In this document: one piece after another, positions 34,262-42,968 of the stretch | Layout: the number at the start of each line of letters is the position of its first letter | Position numbering within the stretch: position 1 is the stretch's first letter | NCBI GenBank assembly: GCA_910579545.1 | Contig: CAJTVI010000005.1 | Span: 14,671 to 78,670, forward strand | Reading direction: 5' to 3' | DNA: 64,000 bases | DNA from: an uncultured Oscillospiraceae bacterium | GTDB lineage: Bacteria > Bacillota > Clostridia > Oscillospirales > Ruminococcaceae | Made by a program: the position numbers and the translations under genes | Notes under the pieces: generated by a model | What the model was told of the DNA's origin: nothing | Database searches by the model: none | What the model saw: the letters and a program-made list of their open reading frames with translations, nothing else

Positions 34262-34882
34262 TTAAAGCGCCGCGATGCCGGCGGCCAGGGCCTGGTGGAA
34301 GCGGCCGATGTGCAGCCCGTCCACAAAGCGGTGGTTTGCCTCCACCGAGATGTGCAGCAGCCGGCGGGGGCCCTCGCAGGCGTATTTGCCCCAGGAGATG
34401 CGGGGCACCGAATCGTCGGGGTCAAAGTCCCGCTCGTTGGTCAGGGCGGTGAGTTCCACCCAGGGCAGGCAGGAAAAATAGATGAGGTCGTCGGTGTCGG
34501 CCTGGTCCAGCAGGGTGGTCTGCGCGCGGCTTTTGGCCCGGGCCGCGCGGCAGAAGTCCGGCAGGCTGCCCTGGCAGGGCATGGTGACGATGTGGAAGGC
34601 CTCGGCGCCGGGGTGCAGGTCGGTAAAGCTGGGATGGCGGGCGCTCAGCAGCACCGGCCGGCCCTCCTTAACGGCGCAGCGGAAAGCCTCCACCTCGTTG
34701 GCCGCCCGGGTGCAAAGGCAGATGAGGGCATAGTAAAACGAGACCCCCTCCCGCTTTGTATACTCGTACAGGGCGGTGACGTCCTGCCGGAAGGTGACGC
34801 TGTAAAAGGGGTTGGACATGCCCGAAAAAAACTCATAAAGCTCCCGCCGGGGCCAGGTTTCGAGCTGGATGGGCTGGTACAT
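34262..34882 (-). CDS. chloramphenicol acetyltransferase-like O-acetyltransferase
   Basis: 206 residues (classical CAT about 219). CAT-type fold: PFYSVTFRQDVTALYEYTKREGVSFYYAL at the N-terminus and the active-site region EANHRFVDGLHIGRF, where the usual HHxxxDG reads NHRFVDG: the first His is Asn, the catalytic second His is kept. Many such chromosomal relatives do not give chloramphenicol resistance, so the substrate is open. It converges on the GntR gene, 21 nt apart. Confidence 0.83.
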   Translation of the reverse strand: MYQPIQLETWPRRELYEFFSGMSNPFYSVTFRQDVTALYEYTKREGVSFYYALICLCTRAANEVEAFRCAVKEGRPVLLSARHPSFTDLHPGAEAFHIVTMPCQGSLPDFCRAARAKSRAQTTLLDQADTDDLIYFSCLPWVELTALTNERDFDPDDSVPRISWGKYACEGPRRLLHISVEANHRFVDGLHIGRFHQALAAGIAAL

Positions 34883-35010
34883 GGGGGTTCTCCTTTTTTG
34901 TTTTTTGAAAGGGGCCTTTGGTCTTTTTGCCGCCGGCGGGGTTTGGAGGGCCGGCCGTTGTTTGTATCATAGCAAATCCCGCCCGCGGGGGCAAGGGGCG
35001 GCAGGACGTG

Positions 35011-35159
35011 GGGAGTGTCCATTTCAAGGAGATTTAGGGGGCTAAAACCGGGGGTGGGGGAGAGTCTCGAAAGGCTTTCGGGGCAGGGGTCCTGTTGCCT
35101 TGAGAGACTGCTCCCACGCACCCGGCCGCCGGGTATCCCTCTCCGGTTTGGATACTCCC
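35011..35159 (+). mobile_element. MITE-like element, copy A (149 bp)
   Basis: Non-coding 149-bp element with GGGAGTGTCC at its left end and GATACTCCC (one change) at its right. Flanked by near-exact 9-bp direct repeats, CAGGACGTG (35002-35010) and CAGGATGTG (35160-35168). Inside is a hairpin core: AGTCTC (35063-35068) with GAGACT (35104-35109), then AAGGC with GCCTT. It is otherwise nearly identical to copy B in reverse. The 463-bp gap 34883-35345 contains this element, then the YhfC promoter. Confidence 0.8.
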
Positions 35160-35221
35160 CAGGATGTGGTTTGGCAAAACCGCTTTCAGCGGCATCGATG
35201 CGGGAGCCCGCCTTTTGCCCC

Positions 35222-35252
35222 TTGACCTTCCACCCACTGGAAGCTGTATAAT
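35222..35252 (+). promoter_or_regulatory. MerR-type promoter of the YhfC gene
   Basis: TTGACC (35222-35227), a 19-bp spacer and perfect TATAAT (35247-35252). In the spacer is a dyad CTTCCA-CCCAC-TGGAAG (35227-35243). The long spacer plus dyad is the MerR layout; no MerR gene lies next to it. Confidence 0.6.
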
Positions 35253-35345
35253 AAGGGTACCGGCGCGGGCGCAGGCCCATAAACCGCATCCGCGCCGGCC
35301 GCTGTGGACATATTTACCATCTTATTTGCAAAGGAGTGCTCTTTT

Positions 35346-36143
35346 ATGACCGCCGCTCTCACCGTTTCCCCCGCCGCCATTGCCGCAATGGCCTTTACCG
35401 GCATTTTTTGCCTGCTGCTGCCTGTGGGGCTGGGGCTGTTTTTTGCCAAAAGGCTGGGGGGCCGCTGGCGCTTTTTCTGGCTGGGCTGCCTTACTTTTGT
35501 GCTGTTTGCACTGGTGCTGGAGCAGGCGGTGCACGCCCTTGTGCTGGGCGGCGCTTTGGGCGCGGCCATCACCGGCAATATCTGGCTGTACGCTTTGTAC
35601 GGCGGGCTGATGGCCGGCCTGTTTGAGGAGGCCGGCCGCTGGCTGGCGTTCCGGCTTGCCGCCCGGCGCCGGACGGCCGGCGGCCCGGACGCTCTGATGT
35701 ATGGCGCAGGCCACGGCGGCATCGAGGCGGTGCTGCTGGCCGGCACGGCCATGCTGAACAACATCGTTTTGTCTCTGATCATCAATCAGGGCGGGCTTGC
35801 GGCGGTGGTTGCCGCCGGCTCGCTGCCCGAGACAGCCGTGACCGCGGCCGAGAGCCTGGCCGGCGTGCCGGCCGGCATGTTCTTGTGGTCCGGGTTTGAG
35901 CGGCTTTGCGCGGTGGTGCTGCACATTGCCCTGTCGGTGCTGGTATACGCCGCCGTGGCCCAAAAGCGCAGGGGCCTTTGGTTTGCCGCCGTGGGGCTGC
36001 ACGCGCTGGTGGACATGGCCGCCGTGCTGGCAAACAACTGGCTGCCGGTGGCCGCCACCGAGGGGCTGGTGGCTTTGCTCTCGCTGGCCGCGGCCCTGCT
36101 GGCCCGGCGGGTGTACCGCGCCCTGCCCGCCGCAAGGCCCTGA
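35346..36143 (+). CDS. YhfC-family intramembrane glutamic protease-like protein
   Basis: 265 residues with about seven helices. Conserved acid/His motifs of the family are visible: LFEEAGRW, YGAGHGGIEA and LHALVDM. These resemble CPBP-type (Abi/CAAX) membrane proteases; activity is not proven for YhfC. The ATG at 35346 follows AAGGAG. Its promoter has MerR-like features, which suggests stress- or drug-induced expression. Confidence 0.82.
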   Translation: MTAALTVSPAAIAAMAFTGIFCLLLPVGLGLFFAKRLGGRWRFFWLGCLTFVLFALVLEQAVHALVLGGALGAAITGNIWLYALYGGLMAGLFEEAGRWLAFRLAARRRTAGGPDALMYGAGHGGIEAVLLAGTAMLNNIVLSLIINQGGLAAVVAAGSLPETAVTAAESLAGVPAGMFLWSGFERLCAVVLHIALSVLVYAAVAQKRRGLWFAAVGLHALVDMAAVLANNWLPVAATEGLVALLSLAAALLARRVYRALPAARP

Positions 36144-36152
36144 GCACGTTTC

Positions 36153-36181
36153 TTGGTTTTTAGCAATAAATAGGATATAAT
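36153..36181 (+). promoter_or_regulatory. promoter of ridA
   Basis: TTGGTT (36153-36158), a 17-bp spacer and perfect TATAAT (36176-36181), about 66 nt before the RidA start codon. Confidence 0.65.
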
Positions 36182-36253
36182 GGAAAAAATGCCGACCGGC
36201 GCGGCGCGCCCCGTGGCACACTGCGCCGGATTTTACAAGGAGGGACCTTTGTT

Positions 36254-36628
36254 ATGAACCAGACCATCACCGCCCAGAACGCCCCCGCCGCCGTGGGGCC
36301 CTACTGCCACGCAAAGCTTGCGGGCAACACCCTGTACACCTCCGGCCAGCTGGGGCTGATCCCGGCCACCGGCGAGCTGCCCGAGGGGGTAGAGGCGCAG
36401 GCCCGGCAGGCACTGGAAAACCTGAAGGCCGTGCTGGCCGCCGCCGGCATGGGCTGTGCCGACGTGGTAAAAACCACCGTGTTTTTGGCCGACATCCGGG
36501 ACTTTGCCGCCATCAACGCCATCTATGCCGAGTACTTTGTGGGCGAAACGCCCGCCCGCTCCTGCGTGCAGGCGGCCGCGCTGCCCAAAAACGCCTTGTT
36601 TGAGATCGAGGCCGTGGCGGTAAAATGA
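36254..36628 (+). CDS. ridA: RidA-family reactive imine deaminase
   Basis: 124 residues, full-length RidA/YjgF. Hydrolyses reactive enamine/imine intermediates made by PLP enzymes. Family marks: NAPAAVGPYCHAKL, SGQLGLIPATG, and the catalytic-arginine region PARSCVQAAALPKNALFEIEAVA. The ATG follows AAGGAGGG. Single-gene unit with its own promoter and terminator. Confidence 0.95.
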   Translation: MNQTITAQNAPAAVGPYCHAKLAGNTLYTSGQLGLIPATGELPEGVEAQARQALENLKAVLAAAGMGCADVVKTTVFLADIRDFAAINAIYAEYFVGETPARSCVQAAALPKNALFEIEAVAVK

Positions 36629-36693
36629 CCTTTTTAAAAAGCCATCCGGCGGCAGGGGCGCAAAAGGCCCCCGCCGCCGGCGCATTTGTGCGC

Positions 36694-36730
36694 AAAGGGG
36701 GGCAGGCCCATACAGGGCCTGCCCCCCTTT
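36694..36730 (+). terminator. hairpin after ridA
   Basis: A perfect 16-bp stem (36694-36709 with 36715-36730, arms AAAGGGGGGCAGG...) and a 5-nt loop. It ends CCCTTTGCAT, weakly T-rich. The 180 nt from here to iolB hold no gene I can support. Confidence 0.65.
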
Positions 36731-36910
36731 GCATAGGAGAGAAAACACAAAAAGGAGTTTATTGTTTACAGTGTGCCCCCGCGCGCGGGGGCGCGGCTTT
36801 GAGCGGTTTGACCCTGACGGCCGGTTTTGAGAACGCCCGGCTCAAAGCGCTCCATCGCGGGGGGCGCGGCCCGGCGGGGCGCACCGGTTTTGCCGGGGGG
36901 CGGCGTTTGC

Positions 36911-37726
36911 TCAGGCTTTTTTGACCATATTTTCCACCGCGCTGATCCACTCGTGCTCGGGGTCGTTGGAGCGGAAGAAGCCCTGCTCCTGCCCGGCCAT
37001 CAGCCAGAGGAAGTAGCTGTTGTAGCCCGGCGCACCCACCGTGGTGTGGTAGCCGCGGGGGAACTCGACCAGATCGTCCGACTTGACCCGGTAGGCCTCG
37101 TCGAATTCGCCGTCCGCCGCGTAGGTGCACTGCACCCCAAAGCCCTGCCCCGGCTGGAACAAAAAGTAGTAGATCTCCTCCAGCACCCCCTCGTGGGGCA
37201 TATTGTCCTGATCGTGCTTGTGGGGCGGGAAGCCCGCCCAGTTGCCCGGGGTGATGTAGGCCTCGCCCACCGTGAGCCGCTTGGCGTTGGTGCTGCCGTC
37301 GATGATAAAGGAGGTCTCGCGCTCCCAGGGCTTGACCCCCAGCAGCTTGACCGGCACCCGCTCGGCCGGCAGTACCTGGGGCTCGGTGTCCTGGTCGATG
37401 GGGGTGCTGCAAACCGCGATCTTAACATGCTCGCAGCCGGTAAAGCGCAGGGTGGTATTGCGGCCGGCGTAAACGCTCACGGCCTGCTTGGCCGCAAACA
37501 CGTCGGCCCGGCCGCCCACCCGCTTATGCTCGGCGCCGTTGATGCAGACGTCCGCGTGGCCGCCCAAAAAGATGAAGGCGTACTCGCTGCCGGCGGTTTC
37601 CACCGTGACCGAATCGCCCTTTTTGAGCTCGATGATGCCAAATTCCAGTTGGCTGAGGCTGCATTTGCCGATCTGGCACAGCTTGGTGTAGCCAATGGCG
37701 GGGCGGTAGCTCTTTTTAAAGTTCAT
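36911..37726 (-). CDS. iolB: 5-deoxy-glucuronate isomerase
   Basis: 271 residues. KduI/IolB cupin that turns 5-deoxy-D-glucuronate into 5-dehydro-2-deoxy-D-gluconate in inositol breakdown. The metal-binding cupin block GFPPHKHDQDN...EEIYYF and the second part FPRGYHTTVGAPGYNSYFLW are clear. Starts at the etfBA stop (ATGA overlap), last gene of the island operon. It is the one gene here specific to inositol chemistry, though IolD and IolE are missing nearby. Confidence 0.9.
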   Translation of the reverse strand: MNFKKSYRPAIGYTKLCQIGKCSLSQLEFGIIELKKGDSVTVETAGSEYAFIFLGGHADVCINGAEHKRVGGRADVFAAKQAVSVYAGRNTTLRFTGCEHVKIAVCSTPIDQDTEPQVLPAERVPVKLLGVKPWERETSFIIDGSTNAKRLTVGEAYITPGNWAGFPPHKHDQDNMPHEGVLEEIYYFLFQPGQGFGVQCTYAADGEFDEAYRVKSDDLVEFPRGYHTTVGAPGYNSYFLWLMAGQEQGFFRSNDPEHEWISAVENMVKKA

Positions 37727-39615
37727 TCCTCTTCCTCCTTTGGATGGTCGATGGGTGCCGCTTGGGGATCAATCAGCCGCAGCCATGCGTCGGCAAGCTG
37801 CTGCCAATCCCCCACAAAGCCATAGTCGGCATAGTCAAAGATGGGGGCCTTGGGGTCGGTATTGGCCGCGGCGATGATGCCCGCGCCGGACATGCCCGCA
37901 AGGTGCTGCACCGCGCCCGAAATGCCCAGCGCAAGATACAGCCGGGGGCGCACGGTAACGCCGGTGATGCCAACCTGGCAGCGGTAGGGGGCAAAGCCGG
38001 CATCCACCGCCGCGCGGGAGGCCGCCGCCGCGCCGCCCAGCCGCGCCGCCAGGCGGGCCAGCTTTTCAAAGCCGGCGCGGGAGCCAACCCCCAGCCCCCC
38101 GGCCAGGATGACCTGCGCCCCGGCCAGCGGCAGGCCCTGGGCATAGGGCTCAAAGCCCAGCGGCAGCACACGGCCCGGCCCGGCGGGCGGGGTTTCGGGG
38201 ATGAGCCGCGCCGGCACAGACGGCACGGCGGGGGCAAACCGGAAAACGCCGGGGCGCACCGTGGCCATCTGCACCCGGCTTTTGCAGCGGATGACCGCCA
38301 TGAGGCTGCTGCCAAAGGCCGGGCGGGTTTGGATCAGGCGGCCGGCCTCGAGGGCAAGGGCGGTGCAGTCGGCCGTGAGACCGGCGTCCAGCCGCCAGGC
38401 CAGCTGGGGCATGACCCCGCGCATTTTTACGCAGGCCGGGGCCAGCACGATCCCGCAGCCCCACTCCCTGACCCGCCCGGCCAGCCAGTCGGCAAACAGG
38501 GCTTCGTCGGCCGGGGGCGGGCCGGCAAGGGTGTGGATGATCCCCGCGCCGGCCGCGGCAGCCTGCGCGGCATCCGCCTGCGGGCAGAGCAGGCGCACCG
38601 GCCGGCCGGCCATTTCGCGCGCCTTCTGCACCAGCCCGGGCTCAAGCCCAAAGGGGCAGAGCACCAGCAGGCCGGGCTGTTCCCCCGCCCCCGCGGGATC
38701 TCCCCTGCCCTCGGCCGGCGATACCGTTCCCGGTTTGGGCATTTCGCCTTTTTCGGCGCGCGGCACCGGCTGCCTTAGCATGGCCCAGAGGGCGGCGGCC
38801 GCCTTTTGGGGATCGGTCTCGCGCGGGCCGGTGCGCCGGCCGGCAAACTGGGTGTGCAGCTGCACCACCCGGGTGGGCGAGCCGGCAAGCCCGCACTGCC
38901 CGCAGCTGAGCTCCAGCTCCGCCGCCGTAAACAGCCGCACCGGCTGGGTGCGGGCGCGGCGCATGGCCGCAATGCCGGGCAGCCGCAGCGGGTACACATA
39001 TTCGCAGACGCTTACCACCAGCGGCCCCTCTGCCAGCAGCCGCTCGCTGCCGGTCTCGAGCCGGCGGGTGATATGCAGTCCCCGGGCGCCCTCCCCCCCT
39101 GGCCGGGGGCCGGCCCAATCGAGGGCTTCGGCCTCGGTAACACAGGGCAGGCCCAGCGCCGCGGCCAGCTGGCCGGGCACCTGGCCGGTTTCGCCGTCGA
39201 TGGCGCGCCGCCCGCACAGAATCAGGTCAAAGGGGCCCAGCGCACGCGCTGCCGCCGCAAGGGCATGGGCGGTGGCGCGGGTGTCCGCGCCGGCCAGCGC
39301 CGGGTCGGTGAGCAGGGCGGCATGGTGCGCACCCCGCCCCAGCAGTTCCCGCAAGGCGCTTTGCAGCTTGGCGGGGCCCATTGAGAGCACCGTGACCTCC
39401 CCCGCCGGGCCGGTTTGCGCCGCGCCGCAGGGCTGGCCCGCCGGCGGCCCGGGCCCGGGGCCGCCTTTGGCAAGGCGCAGGGCAGCCTCCAGGGCCGATT
39501 CGTCCGCCAGGTTCCACTGCAGGGGAGCGCTGCCGCGCTCGAGCCGGTATTCACCGTCCAACCTTACCTCGCCCGCGGCCGGCACCGCCTTGAGACAGAC
39601 CAGCAGCCGCAGCAT
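37723..39615 (-). CDS. etfBA: electron-transfer flavoprotein, EtfB-EtfA fusion
   Basis: 630 residues in one chain, where ETF is normally two proteins (beta about 260, alpha about 320). Residues 1 to about 280 are EtfB-like (LRLLVCLKAVP, AIDGETGQVPGQLAAALGLP). A Pro/Gly/Glu linker spans about 284-313. From about 314 on it is EtfA, with the FAD-binding end GLGVGSRAGFEKL, VDAGFAPYRCQVG and GISGAVQHLAGM...DPKAPIF. The ATG at 39615 is 1 nt after the Fe-S gene. It passes electrons between the GlcD-like/Fe-S partner and another carrier. The fusion is clean, with no frameshift. Confidence 0.9.
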   Translation of the reverse strand: MLRLLVCLKAVPAAGEVRLDGEYRLERGSAPLQWNLADESALEAALRLAKGGPGPGPPAGQPCGAAQTGPAGEVTVLSMGPAKLQSALRELLGRGAHHAALLTDPALAGADTRATAHALAAAARALGPFDLILCGRRAIDGETGQVPGQLAAALGLPCVTEAEALDWAGPRPGGEGARGLHITRRLETGSERLLAEGPLVVSVCEYVYPLRLPGIAAMRRARTQPVRLFTAAELELSCGQCGLAGSPTRVVQLHTQFAGRRTGPRETDPQKAAAALWAMLRQPVPRAEKGEMPKPGTVSPAEGRGDPAGAGEQPGLLVLCPFGLEPGLVQKAREMAGRPVRLLCPQADAAQAAAAGAGIIHTLAGPPPADEALFADWLAGRVREWGCGIVLAPACVKMRGVMPQLAWRLDAGLTADCTALALEAGRLIQTRPAFGSSLMAVIRCKSRVQMATVRPGVFRFAPAVPSVPARLIPETPPAGPGRVLPLGFEPYAQGLPLAGAQVILAGGLGVGSRAGFEKLARLAARLGGAAAASRAAVDAGFAPYRCQVGITGVTVRPRLYLALGISGAVQHLAGMSGAGIIAAANTDPKAPIFDYADYGFVGDWQQLADAWLRLIDPQAAPIDHPKEEEE

Positions 39616-39616
39616 C

Positions 39617-40687
39617 TTACAGCAGGGCCTCAAACAGGTCGATCAGCCTGCAGTCCTCCGGCACCGCCTGCCCAAGGCAGAGGTATGCCTGGGGGCTGGC
39701 GGTGAGCAGCACCTTTGCGCCGGTGCGGGCAAGGTCGTCCCAGCGGGCAGCAGCCACCTGGGCGGCGATGCCGGGCATATATTCCAGCGCAAGGGCGGTG
39801 CCGCAGGATTTTGCCAGCCGCCCGTGGTTGAACATCTCGCACAGTTCGTACCCCGCGGCCTTGGCCAGGGCGCGCACCGGCTCAAACTCGTGCAGCGAGC
39901 GGGCCAGCCGGTCATCGTCGTGGCAGGCGGCCCTGACGCCGCTGGCCGGCTTTGCGGCCAGCCGGCCTCCGGCCAGCAGCTTTGCCGCAAAGGCGGTGGC
40001 GGTTACCACCTCGGCCGTTACGGCGCAGCCCCACTCGGCATAGTGCTGCTTGATGATCTCGGCGTCATAGCTGTCCAGCACCACCACGGTGGGCAGGCCG
40101 GCGGCGTTCAGCGCGCCGGCGCAGGCCGCGGCCTGACGGCGCACATCCTCGGTATAGCCCTCAAGGTCGGCCAGCATCGCGCCCGAGACCGGCTCGTTTT
40201 CCAGCACCTTGGCGCTTACCCCGGCCTTTGCCAGCAGGGCCAGCAGCGATTTTGCCATGGACGGCGCGCGGTGGGCCGCCGCCTCGCCAATGTACACCAA
40301 AACCTCGCTGCCCTCCTGCCCAAAGCAGGGGCCCGGCTCGCCATAGATGCTGCCGGTGGCTTCGGCGGCCTCGATCAGCTTGACCACCGCCCCGGGCGCG
40401 GTGCCGTTGACCACCGCCTCGGTGCGGGCCTCGCGGATAAACAGGGGCGGCTGGTAGCCGGTGGCGCAGTCGTTGGTGCAGGCGTCGCACAAAAGGCACT
40501 CGTACATGGCGGCCGCCATGTCGGGGTCAAATTCGGCCGTGCCGCGGGCGTTCATGCTGAGCAAAAGGCCCTTGGCGCGGGGGGTGTTGAGCTCCCTGCC
40601 GGTTACAAGCTGCACCGGGCACAGGTGCCGGCACATCCAGCAAAAACGGCATTTGTCTGCATGGCGCAGTGCGTTTTGAGTCATCAT
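39617..40687 (-). CDS. (Fe-S)-binding protein, GlcF/LutA/HdrD-like
   Basis: 356 residues. Two [4Fe-4S] motifs at the N-terminus (C13, C16, C19, C23 and C64, C67, C70, C74) and a single degenerate CCG-like domain at the C-terminus (AACHDDDRL ... MFNHGRLAKSCG). Links a flavoprotein dehydrogenase to an electron carrier. It sits between the GlcD-like gene and etfBA, the layout of a 2-hydroxyacid dehydrogenase/ETF complex. Start chosen at the first of two ATGs, after AGGAGG. Confidence 0.87.
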   Translation of the reverse strand: MMTQNALRHADKCRFCWMCRHLCPVQLVTGRELNTPRAKGLLLSMNARGTAEFDPDMAAAMYECLLCDACTNDCATGYQPPLFIREARTEAVVNGTAPGAVVKLIEAAEATGSIYGEPGPCFGQEGSEVLVYIGEAAAHRAPSMAKSLLALLAKAGVSAKVLENEPVSGAMLADLEGYTEDVRRQAAACAGALNAAGLPTVVVLDSYDAEIIKQHYAEWGCAVTAEVVTATAFAAKLLAGGRLAAKPASGVRAACHDDDRLARSLHEFEPVRALAKAAGYELCEMFNHGRLAKSCGTALALEYMPGIAAQVAAARWDDLARTGAKVLLTASPQAYLCLGQAVPEDCRLIDLFEALL

Positions 40688-40705
40688 GTTCTTCCTCCTC
40701 CTGCC

Positions 40706-42130
40706 TTACAGCCCCAGCTTGTAGGGGTTCATGATGCCGTTGGGGTCCAGGCTCTTTTTAAGCCCCTCCATCACCTGGAAGGCCGGGCCGTACTGTTCCT
40801 TCATCAGCCGCGAGAGCTTGAGGCCGATGCCGTGATGGTCGTTGATGACCCCGCCGTGCTCCATGGCGGCCCGCACCCCGGCGTTCCAGATCTGGTTGTG
40901 CAGGCGCAGCGCCTCCTCCTTGTCCTCGGGGGGATGGTCCATAATAAACCGGTCGTAGATCATGGTGCCCCAGCCGTACCAGTGGGAGCAGTGGGCAATA
41001 AACCGCACCCCGGGAAAATTTGATTCGATGGCGTTTTTCATGGCCCAGTAGATCTCCTCCACATGGCTGAAATCGGCCACCGTATCCATGGTGCCAAACA
41101 TCTGGGGGATGTCCATGATATTGTCCGGATAGAAGAAGGTGATGCGGTTCTGGAACCATTTTTCGCCGTAGTCGGCCCCCATGTCCCGGGCGCCGTGCTC
41201 CTGGCAGATCTTAAGCACCATCTCCATCTCGATGTCCACGATCCGCTCGATGCCCTCAAGGCTCAGGTTCATAAAGGCGCCCTTTTCCTCCACGCCGATG
41301 ATCTTTTTGATGATCGAGACGGTTTCGGCCTCGTCAAACAGCCGCATGATCGAGGGCTGGCATTTTTGCATGATGTCCCGCCCGGCGGCAAGCCCCTCGG
41401 ACATGCTGGGAAAGAGGAAGGCGCGGTGCTTGCGGCATTCGGGCTGCTCAAACAGCCGGAAGGTGGCCTGGGTGATGACCCCCAGCGTGCCCTCCGAGCC
41501 GATGAAGATCTGGTTGAGGTCCGGCCCGGCCGCGTGCTTGGGCACCGGCAGGGTGTTGATGATGTCGCCGTTGGGCAGCACCACCTCCATGCTCATGCAC
41601 TGGTCGTCGATCTTGCCGTACTTGGTGGAGAAGATGCCGATGCCGCGATGGCCCAGCGCCCCGCCGATGGTGCCGCAGGTAAGGCAGGAGGGGATGTGCA
41701 TGCAGGAGTAGCCCCGCTCGTTGGCGTACCACTCGAGCTGCTGAAAGATCATGCCGGCCTCGGCGGTGATGGAGTGGGCGTTTTCGTCCAGCGAGATCAG
41801 CCGGTTCATCCGCTTCATGTCCAGCAGGATGCCGCCCGCCATGGGCAGCGCGCCGCCCTGGCTGCCCGAACCGCCGCCCCAGGTGTGCACCGGGATCTTG
41901 TAGTAGTTGGCCACCTTGAGCACCCTGGAGACCTCCTGGGTGCTGCCCGGCCGCACGATGATGTCCGGCAGGGGGCCCTCGGCCCCGCGGTCCTGCCACA
42001 TCCGGCTGAGCCAGAAGTAATCGACGCTGTAGGTTTTGCGCTCGGCGGCGGTGGTGGAAACGTTCTCACGCCCCACAATGTCCTCCAGTTCGAACCGGAC
42101 CATGTCCGGCATAAACGATTTCATTTGCAT
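40706..42130 (-). CDS. FAD-linked 2-hydroxyacid dehydrogenase (GlcD-like)
   Basis: 474 residues. PCMH-type FAD domain (PDIIVRPGSTQEVSRVLKVAN, TWGGGSGSQGGALPMAGGI, then GEGTLGVIT-like GSEGTLGVIT) and an FAD-oxidase C-terminal domain ending GVINDHHGIGLKLSRLM ... DPNGIMNPYKLGL. Oxidises a 2-hydroxyacid such as lactate or glycolate, or a related sugar acid. Start at ATG 42130 after GGGAGGAA. With the Fe-S gene and etfBA it resembles ETF-coupled, possibly bifurcating, lactate dehydrogenase, but the substrate is not shown. Confidence 0.88.
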   Translation of the reverse strand: MQMKSFMPDMVRFELEDIVGRENVSTTAAERKTYSVDYFWLSRMWQDRGAEGPLPDIIVRPGSTQEVSRVLKVANYYKIPVHTWGGGSGSQGGALPMAGGILLDMKRMNRLISLDENAHSITAEAGMIFQQLEWYANERGYSCMHIPSCLTCGTIGGALGHRGIGIFSTKYGKIDDQCMSMEVVLPNGDIINTLPVPKHAAGPDLNQIFIGSEGTLGVITQATFRLFEQPECRKHRAFLFPSMSEGLAAGRDIMQKCQPSIMRLFDEAETVSIIKKIIGVEEKGAFMNLSLEGIERIVDIEMEMVLKICQEHGARDMGADYGEKWFQNRITFFYPDNIMDIPQMFGTMDTVADFSHVEEIYWAMKNAIESNFPGVRFIAHCSHWYGWGTMIYDRFIMDHPPEDKEEALRLHNQIWNAGVRAAMEHGGVINDHHGIGLKLSRLMKEQYGPAFQVMEGLKKSLDPNGIMNPYKLGL

Positions 42131-42251
42131 ACTGCTTCCTCCCTGTTTTGCGCTGCCGCGGATGCGGCGCACGGGTGATTCTTCCAAACGCCCCGCCTCC
42201 GGCCTGCCCGCAGGGGTGCAAAGGCGGCCCCTTTAAGGCTGGGCGCAGGGG

Positions 42252-42968
42252 TCAGTCGATGGGGTGGATCTGCCAGTTTTCGCCCCAGATGCCCCCCACG
42301 GCCCCCCGGGCGATGAGCGGCGCGTTTTCTTTGTGGGCCAGCAGCCATTTGTTTTTGGCCCAGAGCAGCGAGCTTTTGCCGGGCTGCGGCGCCCCGGCAA
42401 GCCGGGCCGCGGGGGCCTGGGCGGGTTCCAGCGGCAGGTTGGTGCCCCGCGCAAGGCCCACAATGCAGCCAAAGCCCTGCCGGCTGACCTCGCAGGGGCA
42501 GAAGTGCAGGGTGTCGGCATAGATCTCGGCCGCCTCGCCCGCGGCAAGGTAAAAGGCCCGCACCCTGGCCGCGTCCAGCCGCAGACAGCTGCCTTCCCCC
42601 TGCAGCTCGGCCCGCTTGGCCAGCAGCAGCACCAGAGGGCGGGTGGCGATATTGAACTCGCTGCAGGTGTGCCATTCCAGCGCGTTCAGCCGGGAGGAAT
42701 GGCCCCAGCAAAACCCAAACTGTTCGTCCAGCTGGCCGCAGTATTCCTGCCGGAAGGCCCCGGCCTCGGGCAGGGCGTCCAGCTGGGGCAGGGCCGCAAG
42801 GTAGCGGCTGCCCTCGGCGGGCCACTCCACCGCCGCCTCGGCCGCCGCGCAAAAGGCCGCCGTATCCAGCGCAAGGGGCCGGCCGTAGCGCCGGAAGGCC
42901 CGCGCGTGGATGGACTGGATGGCAAGCTGCGGGTTGGCGCTGCGCAGTGCCCGCAAGGTTTTATCCAT
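42252..42968 (-). CDS. DUF4867 protein
   Basis: 238 residues, matching DUF4867 over most of its length (EYHKGSE-like ALEWHTCSEFNIA, ETLHFCPCEV-like IYADTLHFCPCEV, and a KNKWLLAHKE end). This cupin-like family is common in sugar and inositol loci of Firmicutes, probably as an isomerase or epimerase-type enzyme; no activity is established. It overlaps the PfkB gene by 8 nt. Confidence 0.84.
   Translation of the reverse strand: MDKTLRALRSANPQLAIQSIHARAFRRYGRPLALDTAAFCAAAEAAVEWPAEGSRYLAALPQLDALPEAGAFRQEYCGQLDEQFGFCWGHSSRLNALEWHTCSEFNIATRPLVLLLAKRAELQGEGSCLRLDAARVRAFYLAAGEAAEIYADTLHFCPCEVSRQGFGCIVGLARGTNLPLEPAQAPAARLAGAPQPGKSSLLWAKNKWLLAHKENAPLIARGAVGGIWGENWQIHPID

Noticed and set aside
35034..35237. 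67-codon minus-strand frame in element copy A, also present in part in copies B and C
   Set aside because: It is only the translation of the repeated element; no ribosome site, and copies differ in frame and length.
36735..36910. AAAAAGGAG followed by a TTG codon and a 22-codon frame after the ridA hairpin
   Set aside because: Very short, no family, and the ribosome-like site may be chance in A-rich sequence.
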